Below, in pieces: positions 25,519-33,166 of a DNA stretch of 64,000 nt. The translations under genes were made by a program, and so were the position numbers. This DNA comes from Mycobacterium sp. 4858. Lineage in GTDB: Bacteria > Actinomycetota > Actinomycetes > Mycobacteriales > Mycobacteriaceae. The stretch spans positions 1,793,482-1,857,481 of the forward strand of contig NZ_LT968776.1 of the NCBI RefSeq assembly GCF_900240975.1. The letters are read 5' to 3'. A model generated the notes under the pieces. The model worked only from the letters and a program-made list of their open reading frames with translations. It was not told where the DNA came from and made no database searches. Every line of letters begins with the position of its first letter. Position 1 is the first letter of the stretch.

Positions 25519-25595
25519 GCGCGCCCTCATGGTGGGCAATGCGCAAGCAATTGCCAGGTAACGCAACCGAAATCTGACAGGCATACACAGGTGAT

Positions 25596-26747
25596 ATGGG
25601 CCAGCCGGACTCCCCGCCGCTGACGGGTTACCGCATCGCGGTAACGTCCGCCCGGCGCTCCGAGGAGCTGTGTGCGCTGCTCAGCCGCCACGGCGCCGAG
25701 GTGTGCAGCGCGCCGGCGATCAACATGATCGCGCTGCCCGACGACGACGAATTGCACCGTAACACCGAGGCATTGATCGCCGAGCCACCCGACGTCCTCG
25801 TCGCGCACACCGGCATCGGCTTCCGCGGGTGGCTCGCCGCGGCCGAGGGGTGGGGGCTGGTCAACCCACTCCTCACCGCGCTGTCAAAGGCCCGCATCGT
25901 CTCGCGCGGGCCGAAGGCGACCGGCGCACTGCGCGCCGCCGGCCTGCACGAGGAGTGGTCCCCGGACTCCGAGTCATCGCAGGAAGTCCTGGAATACCTG
26001 CTCCACTCGGGAGTGGCCGGGCTGCGGGTGGCGGTCCAGTTGCACGGCGCCGCCGACGCGTGGGATCCCTTCCCGGAGTTCCTCGGCGGGTTGCGCCTGG
26101 CGGGCGCCCAGGTGGTGCCCGTCCGGGTATACCGCTGGAAGCCAACGCCATTGGGCGGCACGTTCGATCAGCTCGTGACAGGTATCGCGGCGCGGCAGTT
26201 CGACGCGGTCACCTTCACGTCGGCGCCCGCGGCGGCGGCGGTGCTCGAGCGCAGCCGCGAGCTCGACGTCGAGGACCAACTGCTGGGCGCCCTGCGCAGC
26301 GACGTGCACGCGATGTGCGTCGGCCCGGTGACGTCCAAGCCGTTGATCCGCAAAGGCGTGCCCACGTCGTCGCCGGAACGAATGCGGTTGGGCGCCTTGG
26401 CCCGTCACGTCGCCGAAGAGCTGCCGCTGCTGGGTTCGTGCACCGTGCGGGCCGCCGGCCACACGGTCGACATCCGCGGCACCTGCGTGCTGGTGGACGG
26501 CTCGATCAAGGTGCTGTCGCCCTCGGGCATGGGAATCCTGCGTGCGCTGGCGAAACGCCCCGGCGACGTCGTCCCCCGCGGTGACCTGTTGCGCGCGCTG
26601 CCCGGCAACAGCAACGACCCGCACGCCGTCGACACGGCGGTGCTGCGGCTGCGGACGGCCCTGGGCGACAAGAACATCATCGCGACGGTGGTCAAGCGTG
26701 GCTACCGGCTCGCGACCGAGCAACGGGCGGACGCCTCATGGCGCTGA
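25596..26747 (+). CDS. nnaR: NnaR-type nitrate assimilation regulator (HemD-like domain + winged helix)
   Basis: 383 residues. The uroporphyrinogen-III-synthase-like domain spans about 1-265 (ITSARRSEELCALLSRHGAEV, VTFTSAPAAAAVLE). An OmpR-type winged helix follows at about 285-375 (VKVLSPSGMGILRALAKRPGDVV, TAVLRLRTALGDKNIIATVVKRGYRL). In M. smegmatis and Streptomyces such proteins act with GlnR to activate nirBD and nitrate transport (established). The HemD-like part may sense a tetrapyrrole or have lost catalysis. It overlaps the next gene by 10 nt. Equivalent to Rv0260c. Confidence 0.88.
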   Translation: MGQPDSPPLTGYRIAVTSARRSEELCALLSRHGAEVCSAPAINMIALPDDDELHRNTEALIAEPPDVLVAHTGIGFRGWLAAAEGWGLVNPLLTALSKARIVSRGPKATGALRAAGLHEEWSPDSESSQEVLEYLLHSGVAGLRVAVQLHGAADAWDPFPEFLGGLRLAGAQVVPVRVYRWKPTPLGGTFDQLVTGIAARQFDAVTFTSAPAAAAVLERSRELDVEDQLLGALRSDVHAMCVGPVTSKPLIRKGVPTSSPERMRLGALARHVAEELPLLGSCTVRAAGHTVDIRGTCVLVDGSIKVLSPSGMGILRALAKRPGDVVPRGDLLRALPGNSNDPHAVDTAVLRLRTALGDKNIIATVVKRGYRLATEQRADASWR

Positions 26748-27517
26748 TCCTGGTCGCGCACGGGACCCGCCGGCCGGAGGGTGTGGCGATGGTCGAACAG
26801 CTTGCCACGCAGGCAAGCTCGTTGATCGCACGCCCGGTGGAGGTCGCGTTCGTCGACGTGTTGGGGCCCACCCCCAGCGAGGTGCTGTCGCGGGCGAAGG
26901 CCACCGGCCGGCCCGCCATCGTGCTGCCCGCGTTCTTGTCGCGCGGCTACCACGTCCGCGCGGACCTGCCGGCCCACGTCGGGCAGAGCGGGCACCCCAA
27001 CGTCATCGTCACCCCCGCCCTGGGCCCCAGTGGCCAGATCGCCCGGATCGTCGGCGACCAATTGCTCAAATGCGGTTGGCGCCCGGGTGATTCGGTGATC
27101 CTGGCCGCGGCGGGAACATCGGATGTCAAAGCGCGCGCCGACCTGCACACCACCGCGACGCTGGTGTCGGCGCTCACCGGGTCGCGAGTGGGTCTGGCCT
27201 TCGCGGCCACCGGGGACCCGCAGCTGCCCGAAGCGGTGGACGAGGCGAGACGCCAGGCCCGCCGCACCAACGCGCGCGTCGTGGTCGCCTCCTACCTGCT
27301 GGCCGACGGCCTGTTCCAGGAGAGGCTGCGCGCCTGCGGCGCCGACCTGGTCAGCCAACCGCTGAGCACCCATCCGGGCCTGACACGCCTGATCGCCAAC
27401 CGATTCCGCCGGGCCATGCCGCCGGTGCTGGCCCCCACCGTCCGGCACGCTTCGCGCCGCTCGAGCGCCCAGCGGTGGGTGCACGACCGCATCGTGCGGC
27501 CGAATCCGGCGGCCTGA
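26738..27517 (+). CDS. Sirohydrochlorin ferrochelatase/cobaltochelatase family protein (CbiX/SirB-like)
   Basis: 259 residues. The N-terminal ALILVAHGTRRPEGVAMVEQL carries the catalytic His of class II chelatases, and a second related half starts near SVILAAAGTSDVK. It inserts Fe2+ (siroheme) or Co2+ into sirohydrochlorin. Next to nnaR and facing nirBD, it very likely supplies siroheme for nitrite reductase (inference). The 10-nt overlap with nnaR indicates one operon. Equivalent to Rv0259c. Confidence 0.88.
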   Translation: MALILVAHGTRRPEGVAMVEQLATQASSLIARPVEVAFVDVLGPTPSEVLSRAKATGRPAIVLPAFLSRGYHVRADLPAHVGQSGHPNVIVTPALGPSGQIARIVGDQLLKCGWRPGDSVILAAAGTSDVKARADLHTTATLVSALTGSRVGLAFAATGDPQLPEAVDEARRQARRTNARVVVASYLLADGLFQERLRACGADLVSQPLSTHPGLTRLIANRFRRAMPPVLAPTVRHASRRSSAQRWVHDRIVRPNPAA

Positions 27518-27590
27518 AGGCGCCGATCGTCGAGGCGCGCCGACGCCCGCGACGCTTGATCTTTGGCCTGATTCCGGCGATCCTGGCACC

Positions 27591-28043
27591 ATGCCCCGTC
27601 GCGAAGAGCCGTCGCGTGGGCTCCTCGACCCGGTCGCCAAGATGCTGCGGTTGCCGTTCGGCACACCGGAATTCATCGACCGCATCGTCACCGGCGGGGC
27701 CAATCAGGTGGGCCGTCAAACGCTGCGCATGCTGATCACCACCTGGGACGCCGCCGGCGGCGGCCCCTTCGCCGCGAGCGCGATCGCCTCCACCGGGATG
27801 GCCAAGACCGCCGAAACCGTGCAGAGCATGTTCGTCGGGCCGGTATTCGGCCCGCTGCTCAAGCTGCTGGGGGCGGACAAGGCCGCCACGCGGGCTTCGC
27901 TGTGCGCCTCGCAGCTGGTGGGTCTGGGCATCATGCGCTACGGCATCCGCTCGGAGCCACTGCATTCGATGTCGGTCGACGCGCTCGTCGACGCGATCGG
28001 CCCGACGATGCAGCGCTACCTCGTCGGCGACATCACCCGCTAG
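27591..28043 (+). CDS. TetR C-terminal-domain-like protein without DNA-binding domain (Rv0258c-like)
   Basis: 150 residues. The sequence LPFGTPEFIDRIVTGGANQVGRQTLRMLITTWD through DALVDAIGPTMQRYLVGDI resembles the C-terminal helical domain of TetR regulators. The usual 50-residue HTH is missing, and no HTH sequence is readable in the bases upstream. Rv0258c is similarly short, so the truncation is old. It could be a degenerate regulator or a ligand-binding helper. Its stop codon shares the palindromic CTAG with the nirD stop on the other strand. Confidence 0.7.
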   Translation: MPRREEPSRGLLDPVAKMLRLPFGTPEFIDRIVTGGANQVGRQTLRMLITTWDAAGGGPFAASAIASTGMAKTAETVQSMFVGPVFGPLLKLLGADKAATRASLCASQLVGLGIMRYGIRSEPLHSMSVDALVDAIGPTMQRYLVGDITR

Positions 28044-28396
28044 GCGGCGAGCCGGCCGACCTGGACGAAGCCGTCGTCGGTGACACGCGCGGGGTACACC
28101 GGCACCGAGAAGTTCGGATCGTCCAGGCATTCACCGTCTTCCAGTGAGAAGGCCTGCTTGAGGATCGGCGATTGGACCGTCACCCGGCCCCCGCGGTCCC
28201 CCACGATCCCGCGGGAGAGCACGGCCGCGCCGGAGAACGGGTCGACGTTGCCCACCGCGTGCACCGAGCCGTCGTCGAGCCGGAACAACGCCGCCTGGGA
28301 CCCGTCGTCGAGCAACACGCCGACGCCCCGGCCCGGGATGAGGCGGTCGTACTCGCAGGCAGTCGTCCACACCGCAATGTCGTTGAGAAGTGTCAT
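28040..28396 (-). CDS. nirD: Nitrite reductase small subunit NirD
   Basis: 118 residues from ATG 28396 (GGAGAGGAATC before it), the length of Rv0253. Rieske-like fold: VGNVDPFSGAAVLSRGIVGDRGG and VQSPILKQAFSLEDGECLDDP. The Cys/His cluster ligands of true Rieske proteins are absent, as is normal for NirD. It pairs with NirB in the cytoplasmic NAD(P)H-dependent reduction of nitrite to ammonium. It overlaps nirB by 4 nt (ATGA). Confidence 0.93.
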   Translation of the reverse strand: MTLLNDIAVWTTACEYDRLIPGRGVGVLLDDGSQAALFRLDDGSVHAVGNVDPFSGAAVLSRGIVGDRGGRVTVQSPILKQAFSLEDGECLDDPNFSVPVYPARVTDDGFVQVGRLAA

Positions 28397-30972
28397 GATT
28401 CCTCTCCAGCTCCCGTACGGATCTTCGGCATCCCAATGGAAACGGGGATTTTGCGCCCGGCGTGCTCGGTGAATTCCACCGTCGAGTCGACCTCGTCCGG
28501 GGCGTTGACGAACGAGACGAACCGCGACAGCTTGTCGGGGTCGTCGAGCACGCCCTTCCATTCACACTTGTAGTTCTGCACGTGCCGCTCCATTGCGGCC
28601 TCGAATTCCTCGGCCAGGCCCAGCGAGTCCTCGCACACGACCTCGCGCACGTGGTCGAGGCCGCCCTCGAGCGAATCGACCCAGGGCGCCGTGCGCTGCA
28701 GCCGGTCGGCCGTCCGGATGTAGTACATGATGAACCGGTCGACGTAGCGGACCAGCGTCTCGGTGTCCAGGTCGCTGGCCAACAGCTGGGCGTGCTTGGG
28801 CGTCATGCCGCCGTTCCCGCCGACGTAGAGGTTCCAGCCCTTCTCGGTGGCGATGACGCCGACGTCCTTGGAACGCGCTTCGGCGCACTCGCGCGCACAA
28901 CCGGAGACGCCCATCTTGATCTTGTGCGGCGCCCGCAGACCCCGGTACCGCAACTCCAGATCGATGGCCAGCTGCACCGAATCCTGCTGCCCGTAGCGGC
29001 ACCAGTCGGTGCCGACACAGCTCTTCACGGTGCGCAGCGCCTTGCCGTAGGCGTGGCCCGACTCCATGCCGCCCTCGACCAGCCGGCGCCAGATCTCCGG
29101 CAGCTGGTCCACCCGCGCGCCGAACATGTCGATGCGCTGTCCGCCGGTGATCTTGGTGTAGAGCCCGAAGTCCTGCGCGATCTGGCCGATCAGGATCAGG
29201 TGCTCGGGTTTGATGTCACCGCCGGGCACCCGCGGCACCACCGAGTAGCTGCCGTTCTTCTGGATGTTGGCCAGGAAGTGGTCGTTGGAATCCTGCAGCG
29301 AGGCCTGCTCGCCTTCCAGGATGTGCTCCGAGCCGGTGGAGGCCAGGATGGAGGCGACCACGGGTTTGCAGATGTCGCAACCCTTTCCGCGGCCGAAGCG
29401 CTCCAGGAGGCCGGAGAACGTCCGGATCTCGGTGGCCGAGATGATTTCGAAAAGCTCCGCCCGCGACTGGCTGAAGTGCTCGCACAGCGCCTTGGACTGT
29501 TCCACGCCCTCGGCTTCCAGCAGCTGCTTGAGCAGGGGCACGCACGAGCCACACGACGTGCCGGCCGCGGTGCACGACTTGAGCGAGGGCACGTCGGCGC
29601 AGCCGTCGGCGATCGCGCACTTGAGATCGCCCTTGGTGACGTTGTTGCACGAGCAGATCTGGGCGGAATCCGGCAGCGCGCCGATCCCGAGCGCCGGAGC
29701 GTCGCCGGAGACCGGGGCGATCAGCGCGAGCGGATCCCCGGGCAGCTCGCTGCCGACCATGGGCCGCAGCACCCCGTAGGCCGAGGCGTCGCCCACCAGG
29801 ACACCGCCGAGCAGGGTCTTCGCGTCGTCGGACAGCACCAGCTTGGCGTAGGTCTTCTTGACCGCGTCGTTGATGGCGACCTCGAGGCAGTTCTCGGTCA
29901 CCCCCATCGCATCGCCGAAGCTGGCGACGTCGACACCGAGCAGCTTGAGCTTGGTGGAAAGGTCCGCTTCGCCGAACTCCGCGGCGCCGTCCAGCAGGCG
30001 GTCGGCCACCACTTCGGCGGAGGTGTAGCCGGGTCCTACCAAGCCGTAGCACCGGCCCTGGATCGCCGCGACCTCACCGGCCGCGTAGATGTCCGGATCG
30101 CTTGTGCGGCAGGCCAAGTCGGTGAGCACGCCGCCGCGCTCGGCAAGCTCCAGCCCTGCGGCCCTGGCCAGCTCGTCGCGCGGCCGGATGCCGGCCGCGA
30201 AAATGACCAGCCCCGCGTCGATGACCTCACCGTCGGTCAGGCGCACCCGCACCGATGACACCCCGTCGGGATGGTCGATCGCTTCGATCGACTCCGTGCC
30301 CGTGCCCACGTGCACCGCGATGCCCAGGTCGCCGACCATCTTGGCCAGCAACGCGCCGCCGCCCTCATCGATCTGCTGGGCCATCAAGCGTGGCATCATC
30401 TCGACGACGTGTGTTTGTAAGCCGAACTGGCGCAGCGCATTAGCGGCTTCCAAGCCCAGCAGGCCACCGCCGATGACCACGCCCGCCGGGGAGCGACCGG
30501 CTTCCGCCGTGCGCTGCGCGTCGGCGCGGATGGCGTCGAGATCGTCGAGCGTGCGGTAGACGTGGCACGCCGCCAGGTCATGGCCCGGCACCGGGGGGAC
30601 GAAGGCGTAGGACCCGTTGGCCAACACCAACGTGTCGTAGCCGCACCGCTGCCCGTCGGCAGTCACCACGGACTTCGCTTCCCGGTCGATCTCGGTCACC
30701 CGAGCGTTCAAGACCAACCGAACCCGGTCGTCACCCGCGTAGTCGTTGCCCGGCAGTGCCAGCAGCTTGCGGTCCCAGCTTTCGGTGTACGAGGTAAGCC
30801 CGACGCGGTCGTAAGCCGCGTCCGCCTCCTCGGCGAAAACCGTGATGCGCCAGAGGCCCTCGGTGTCGCGCGCCCGGAGCGCCTCGACCAGCCGGTGCCC
30901 CACCATGCCGTGCCCGACTACGACGATGTGACCGCCCGCACAGTGCGCACGCGAAATCCCGTCTGCAGCCAT
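28393..30972 (-). CDS. nirB: Nitrite reductase large subunit NirB
   Basis: 859 residues. The FAD/NAD(P)H module spans about 1-420 (IVVVGHGMVGHRL and GVVIGGGLLGLEAANALRQFG Rossmann motifs). A BFD-like [2Fe-2S] domain follows (ICSCNNVTKGDL and CTAAGTSCGSC). The sulfite/nitrite reductase domain carries siroheme/[4Fe-4S] ligands in SCVGTDWCRYGQQDS and GVSGCARECAEAR. It reduces nitrite to ammonium in nitrogen assimilation. The upstream 30973-31060 region contains degenerate GTCAC and CGAAAT elements that might be a GlnR site. Divergent from hsp20. The chelatase supplying siroheme is encoded next door. Confidence 0.95.
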   Translation of the reverse strand: MAADGISRAHCAGGHIVVVGHGMVGHRLVEALRARDTEGLWRITVFAEEADAAYDRVGLTSYTESWDRKLLALPGNDYAGDDRVRLVLNARVTEIDREAKSVVTADGQRCGYDTLVLANGSYAFVPPVPGHDLAACHVYRTLDDLDAIRADAQRTAEAGRSPAGVVIGGGLLGLEAANALRQFGLQTHVVEMMPRLMAQQIDEGGGALLAKMVGDLGIAVHVGTGTESIEAIDHPDGVSSVRVRLTDGEVIDAGLVIFAAGIRPRDELARAAGLELAERGGVLTDLACRTSDPDIYAAGEVAAIQGRCYGLVGPGYTSAEVVADRLLDGAAEFGEADLSTKLKLLGVDVASFGDAMGVTENCLEVAINDAVKKTYAKLVLSDDAKTLLGGVLVGDASAYGVLRPMVGSELPGDPLALIAPVSGDAPALGIGALPDSAQICSCNNVTKGDLKCAIADGCADVPSLKSCTAAGTSCGSCVPLLKQLLEAEGVEQSKALCEHFSQSRAELFEIISATEIRTFSGLLERFGRGKGCDICKPVVASILASTGSEHILEGEQASLQDSNDHFLANIQKNGSYSVVPRVPGGDIKPEHLILIGQIAQDFGLYTKITGGQRIDMFGARVDQLPEIWRRLVEGGMESGHAYGKALRTVKSCVGTDWCRYGQQDSVQLAIDLELRYRGLRAPHKIKMGVSGCARECAEARSKDVGVIATEKGWNLYVGGNGGMTPKHAQLLASDLDTETLVRYVDRFIMYYIRTADRLQRTAPWVDSLEGGLDHVREVVCEDSLGLAEEFEAAMERHVQNYKCEWKGVLDDPDKLSRFVSFVNAPDEVDSTVEFTEHAGRKIPVSIGMPKIRTGAGEES

Positions 30973-31069
30973 GGCTTTGAGATTAGCGGCGAGAAATTAC
31001 CGCGATTTCGCCCAATGTGACGGTCCTATGACGAGGATCTCACAACTCACAGGGAGCGTTGTGAATATT

Positions 31070-31088
31070 CGTTCGCCCGAGGCGAACG
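31070..31088. promoter_or_regulatory. Perfect palindrome CGTTCGCC-CGA-GGCGAACG
   Basis: 8-3-8 perfect inverted repeat, 8 bp upstream of the probable -35 element of hsp20 and within the 227-bp divergent nirB/hsp20 region. A second repeat TCACAAC/GTTGTGA (31040-31046 and 31058-31064) lies just before it. These are likely activator or repressor sites. Confidence 0.5.
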
Positions 31089-31095
31089 CCTAGGT

Positions 31096-31122
31096 GGAAC
31101 TTTAGCGTGGTCGACTCATGTT
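31096..31122 (+). promoter_or_regulatory. Probable sigma-H/sigma-E promoter of hsp20
   Basis: GGAACT at 31096-31101 and TGTT at 31119-31122, separated by 17 nt, fit the GGAAC-N17-CGTT type recognised by extracytoplasmic/stress sigma factors H and E. The H37Rv homologue acr2 is known to be induced by these factors. Confidence 0.55.
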
Positions 31123-31199
31123 TCTTCTTACAGCCGGCCGAAAGGGTGCCGGACACAGCAAATCCACAACAAAGCTCAAGGAAGTACAAGGAGATCCCG

Positions 31200-31649
31200 A
31201 TGAGTAACCTCCCCTTGTGGTCGCGACCGGCCTGGGACACCGACCGGTGGTTGCGCGACTTCTTCGGACCCGCCGCCGCGACGGACTGGTACAAGCCCGC
31301 CACCAGCGGATTTAATCCGGCGTGCGAGATCGTCAAGGACGGCGACGACGCGATCGTACGTGTCGAGCTCCCCGGCGTTGACGTCGAGAAGGATGTCAAC
31401 GTCGAGGTCGACCGTGGCCGGCTCGTGATCCACGGCGAACGCCGCGACGAGCACGCCAAGGACGAAGGGGAGAAAGACGGGCGCACCCTGCGCGAGGTCC
31501 GCTACGGGTCGTTCCGCCGGTCGTTCCAGCTGCCGGCCCACATCACCGGCGACGCCGTCACGGCCTCGTACGACGCCGGGGTGCTGACGGTGCGGGTCGC
31601 CGGCGTGTACGCCGGAAGCCAGGCGCAGCGGATCGCGATCAGCAAGTAA
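31200..31649 (+). CDS. hsp: Small heat-shock protein Hsp20/Acr2
   Basis: 149 residues; AAGGAG lies upstream of the ATG. An alpha-crystallin domain spans about 40-140: DDAIVRVELPGVDVEKDVNVEV, VIHGERRDE, YGSFRRSFQLP, and ASYDAGVLTVRVAGVY, which is the conserved A-x-x-x-x-G-V-L motif. It is an ATP-independent holdase forming oligomers and protecting unfolded proteins. It matches Rv0251c (acr2). The likely sigma-H/E promoter and palindromes upstream fit induction by heat or oxidative stress. Confidence 0.93.
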   Translation: MSNLPLWSRPAWDTDRWLRDFFGPAAATDWYKPATSGFNPACEIVKDGDDAIVRVELPGVDVEKDVNVEVDRGRLVIHGERRDEHAKDEGEKDGRTLREVRYGSFRRSFQLPAHITGDAVTASYDAGVLTVRVAGVYAGSQAQRIAISK

Positions 31650-31914
31650 CAGGTGGACAACGGTTCCGGCAGGGCATGCGCCCCGCCGGAACCGCTTGCC
31701 GCCCAGCGCTTTTCTCCAGCGGCGCGGCAACGGGCGGGCGAAGCCGCCTTTGTCGACCGCGACCCGCGGCTGCGCGGCGGCGGCCTCCCCCACCAGCGCG
31801 GGCTGCGGAGACATAAGAAAGTAAGGAAGCGAGTCGGCTGACGCCGGGCTGTGCCGTGGATAGGATCGGAAGCGTACTGTGATCCGCAACACCGCCCGCC
31901 CTAGGAGATATCCG

Positions 31915-32220
31915 GTGACACTTCCTACCGGCACTACTGAACTCGCCGAACTTCACGATCTGATCGGCGGCCTGCGGCGGTGCGTCGGCTCCCTGAGGAA
32001 TCGCTACGGCGACAACCCGGCGATGCGGCGCATCGTCATCGACGCGAACCGCATCCTGTCCGACGTCGAATTGCTCGACACCGACGTATCCGAGCTGGAC
32101 CTGACGCGGGCCACCGTGCAGCATTCCGGCGAGAAAATCGTCATCCCCGACACCCAGTACGACAGCGAATTCTGGCGCGACGTCGACGACGAGGGTGTCG
32201 GGGGTCACAGCAGGTACTGA
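31915..32220 (+). CDS. Conserved hypothetical protein (Rv0250c-like)
   Basis: 101 residues from GTG 31915, chosen because AGGAG at 31902-31906 lies 8 nt upstream; a GTG at 31879 is in frame. Acidic and mostly helical: ELAELHDLIGGLRRCVGSLRNRYGD, then RRIVIDANRILSDVELLDTD, and a C-terminal VIPDTQYDSEFWRDVDDEG. No domain recognised. It directly precedes the Sdh1 operon, as in H37Rv. The 31650-31914 gap before it shows nothing further. Confidence 0.78.
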   Translation: MTLPTGTTELAELHDLIGGLRRCVGSLRNRYGDNPAMRRIVIDANRILSDVELLDTDVSELDLTRATVQHSGEKIVIPDTQYDSEFWRDVDDEGVGGHSRY

Positions 32221-32230
32221 CAACCCAAGC

Positions 32231-32249
32231 CCCCCGAAAAATGAGGGGG
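32231..32249 (+). terminator. GC hairpin between the Rv0250c-like gene and sdh1
   Basis: CCCCC and GGGGG arms around a 9-nt A-rich loop, 10 bp after the Rv0250c-like stop and about 50 bp before the first Sdh1 gene. It could be a weak terminator or leader structure. Confidence 0.4.
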
Positions 32250-32299
32250 TGCTCTCTGTGTACCCTTCGACCAACAGCCCGTTCGAAGAGGAACACTAG

Positions 32300-33127
32300 A
32301 TGAGCGCACCCACGGCGAACCGTCCTGCGTCAGGTGTCTTTTCACCCACGCGCGCCAGCATCCCCCAACGGACCCTACGCACCGACCGGTGGTGGATGTC
32401 GCCGCTGCGGATCGACCTGGGCTTCGCGGCGTTTGTCATCTACGCGACGGTGCGCGCGTTCCAACGCGACGACTTCTTCGTCCCGAAGTACCACTACCTG
32501 ACCCCGTTCTACTCGCCGTGCGTGAGCAAGGCGTGCGGGGCGGCCGGCGACTTCTGGCCGCAGATCCTGCCGGACGTCTGGTGGCTGCCCTACGCGGCGC
32601 TGACGTTGCCCTTCCTGCTGCTGTTCCGGCTGACCTGCTACTACTACCGCGGCGCCTACTACCGCACGGTGTGGCAGTCGCCCAGCGCCTGCGCGGTGGC
32701 CGAGCCCCGCGTCCACTACACCGGCGAGACCCGGCTCCCGCTGATCATCCAGAACAGCCACCGGTACTTCTTCTATATCGCCGGCATCATCTCGGTGATC
32801 AACACCTACGACGCGATCATCGCGTTCCACTCGGACAGCGGGCCCGGCGGCTTCGGCTTCGGGCTGGGCAACGTGATCATGGTGGGCAACGTCGTCATGC
32901 TGTGGGTCTACACGCTGTCCTGCCACTCGTGCCGGCACGTGACCGGCGGACGGCTCAAACACTTCTCCAAGCACCCTGTGCGGTACTGGATCTGGACCCA
33001 GGTCAGCCACATCAACACCCGGCACAAGCTGTACGCGTGGATCACGCTGGGCACCCTGATGCTCACCGACTTCTACATCGCACTGGTGGCGGGCGGCGCC
33101 ATCCCCGATTTGAGATTTGTTGGCTGA
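32300..33127 (+). CDS. Succinate dehydrogenase 1 membrane anchor subunit (Rv0249c-like)
   Basis: 275 residues with about five membrane segments, for example DLGFAAFVIYATVRAF, YAALTLPFLLLFRLTCYYY, YFFYIAGIISVINTYDAII, VIMVGNVVMLWVYTLSC and AWITLGTLMLTDFYIALV. It anchors SdhA and SdhB and binds quinone. Mycobacterial Sdh1 was shown structurally to contain a membrane-embedded Rieske-type cluster. The Cys/His-rich TLSCHSCRHVTGG and the region SPCVSKACG could provide ligands (inference from position). First gene of the sdh1 operon. Confidence 0.88.
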   Translation: MSAPTANRPASGVFSPTRASIPQRTLRTDRWWMSPLRIDLGFAAFVIYATVRAFQRDDFFVPKYHYLTPFYSPCVSKACGAAGDFWPQILPDVWWLPYAALTLPFLLLFRLTCYYYRGAYYRTVWQSPSACAVAEPRVHYTGETRLPLIIQNSHRYFFYIAGIISVINTYDAIIAFHSDSGPGGFGFGLGNVIMVGNVVMLWVYTLSCHSCRHVTGGRLKHFSKHPVRYWIWTQVSHINTRHKLYAWITLGTLMLTDFYIALVAGGAIPDLRFVG

Positions 33128-33166
33128 CAGGCCATCTGAGGAAAACCAGAATTTAGCGAGGGTTTC

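Noticed and set aside
30988..31021. GlnR-type box upstream of nirB
   Set aside because: GTCAC and CGAAAT elements are present, but spacing and sequence deviate from the consensus; too weak to list as a feature.
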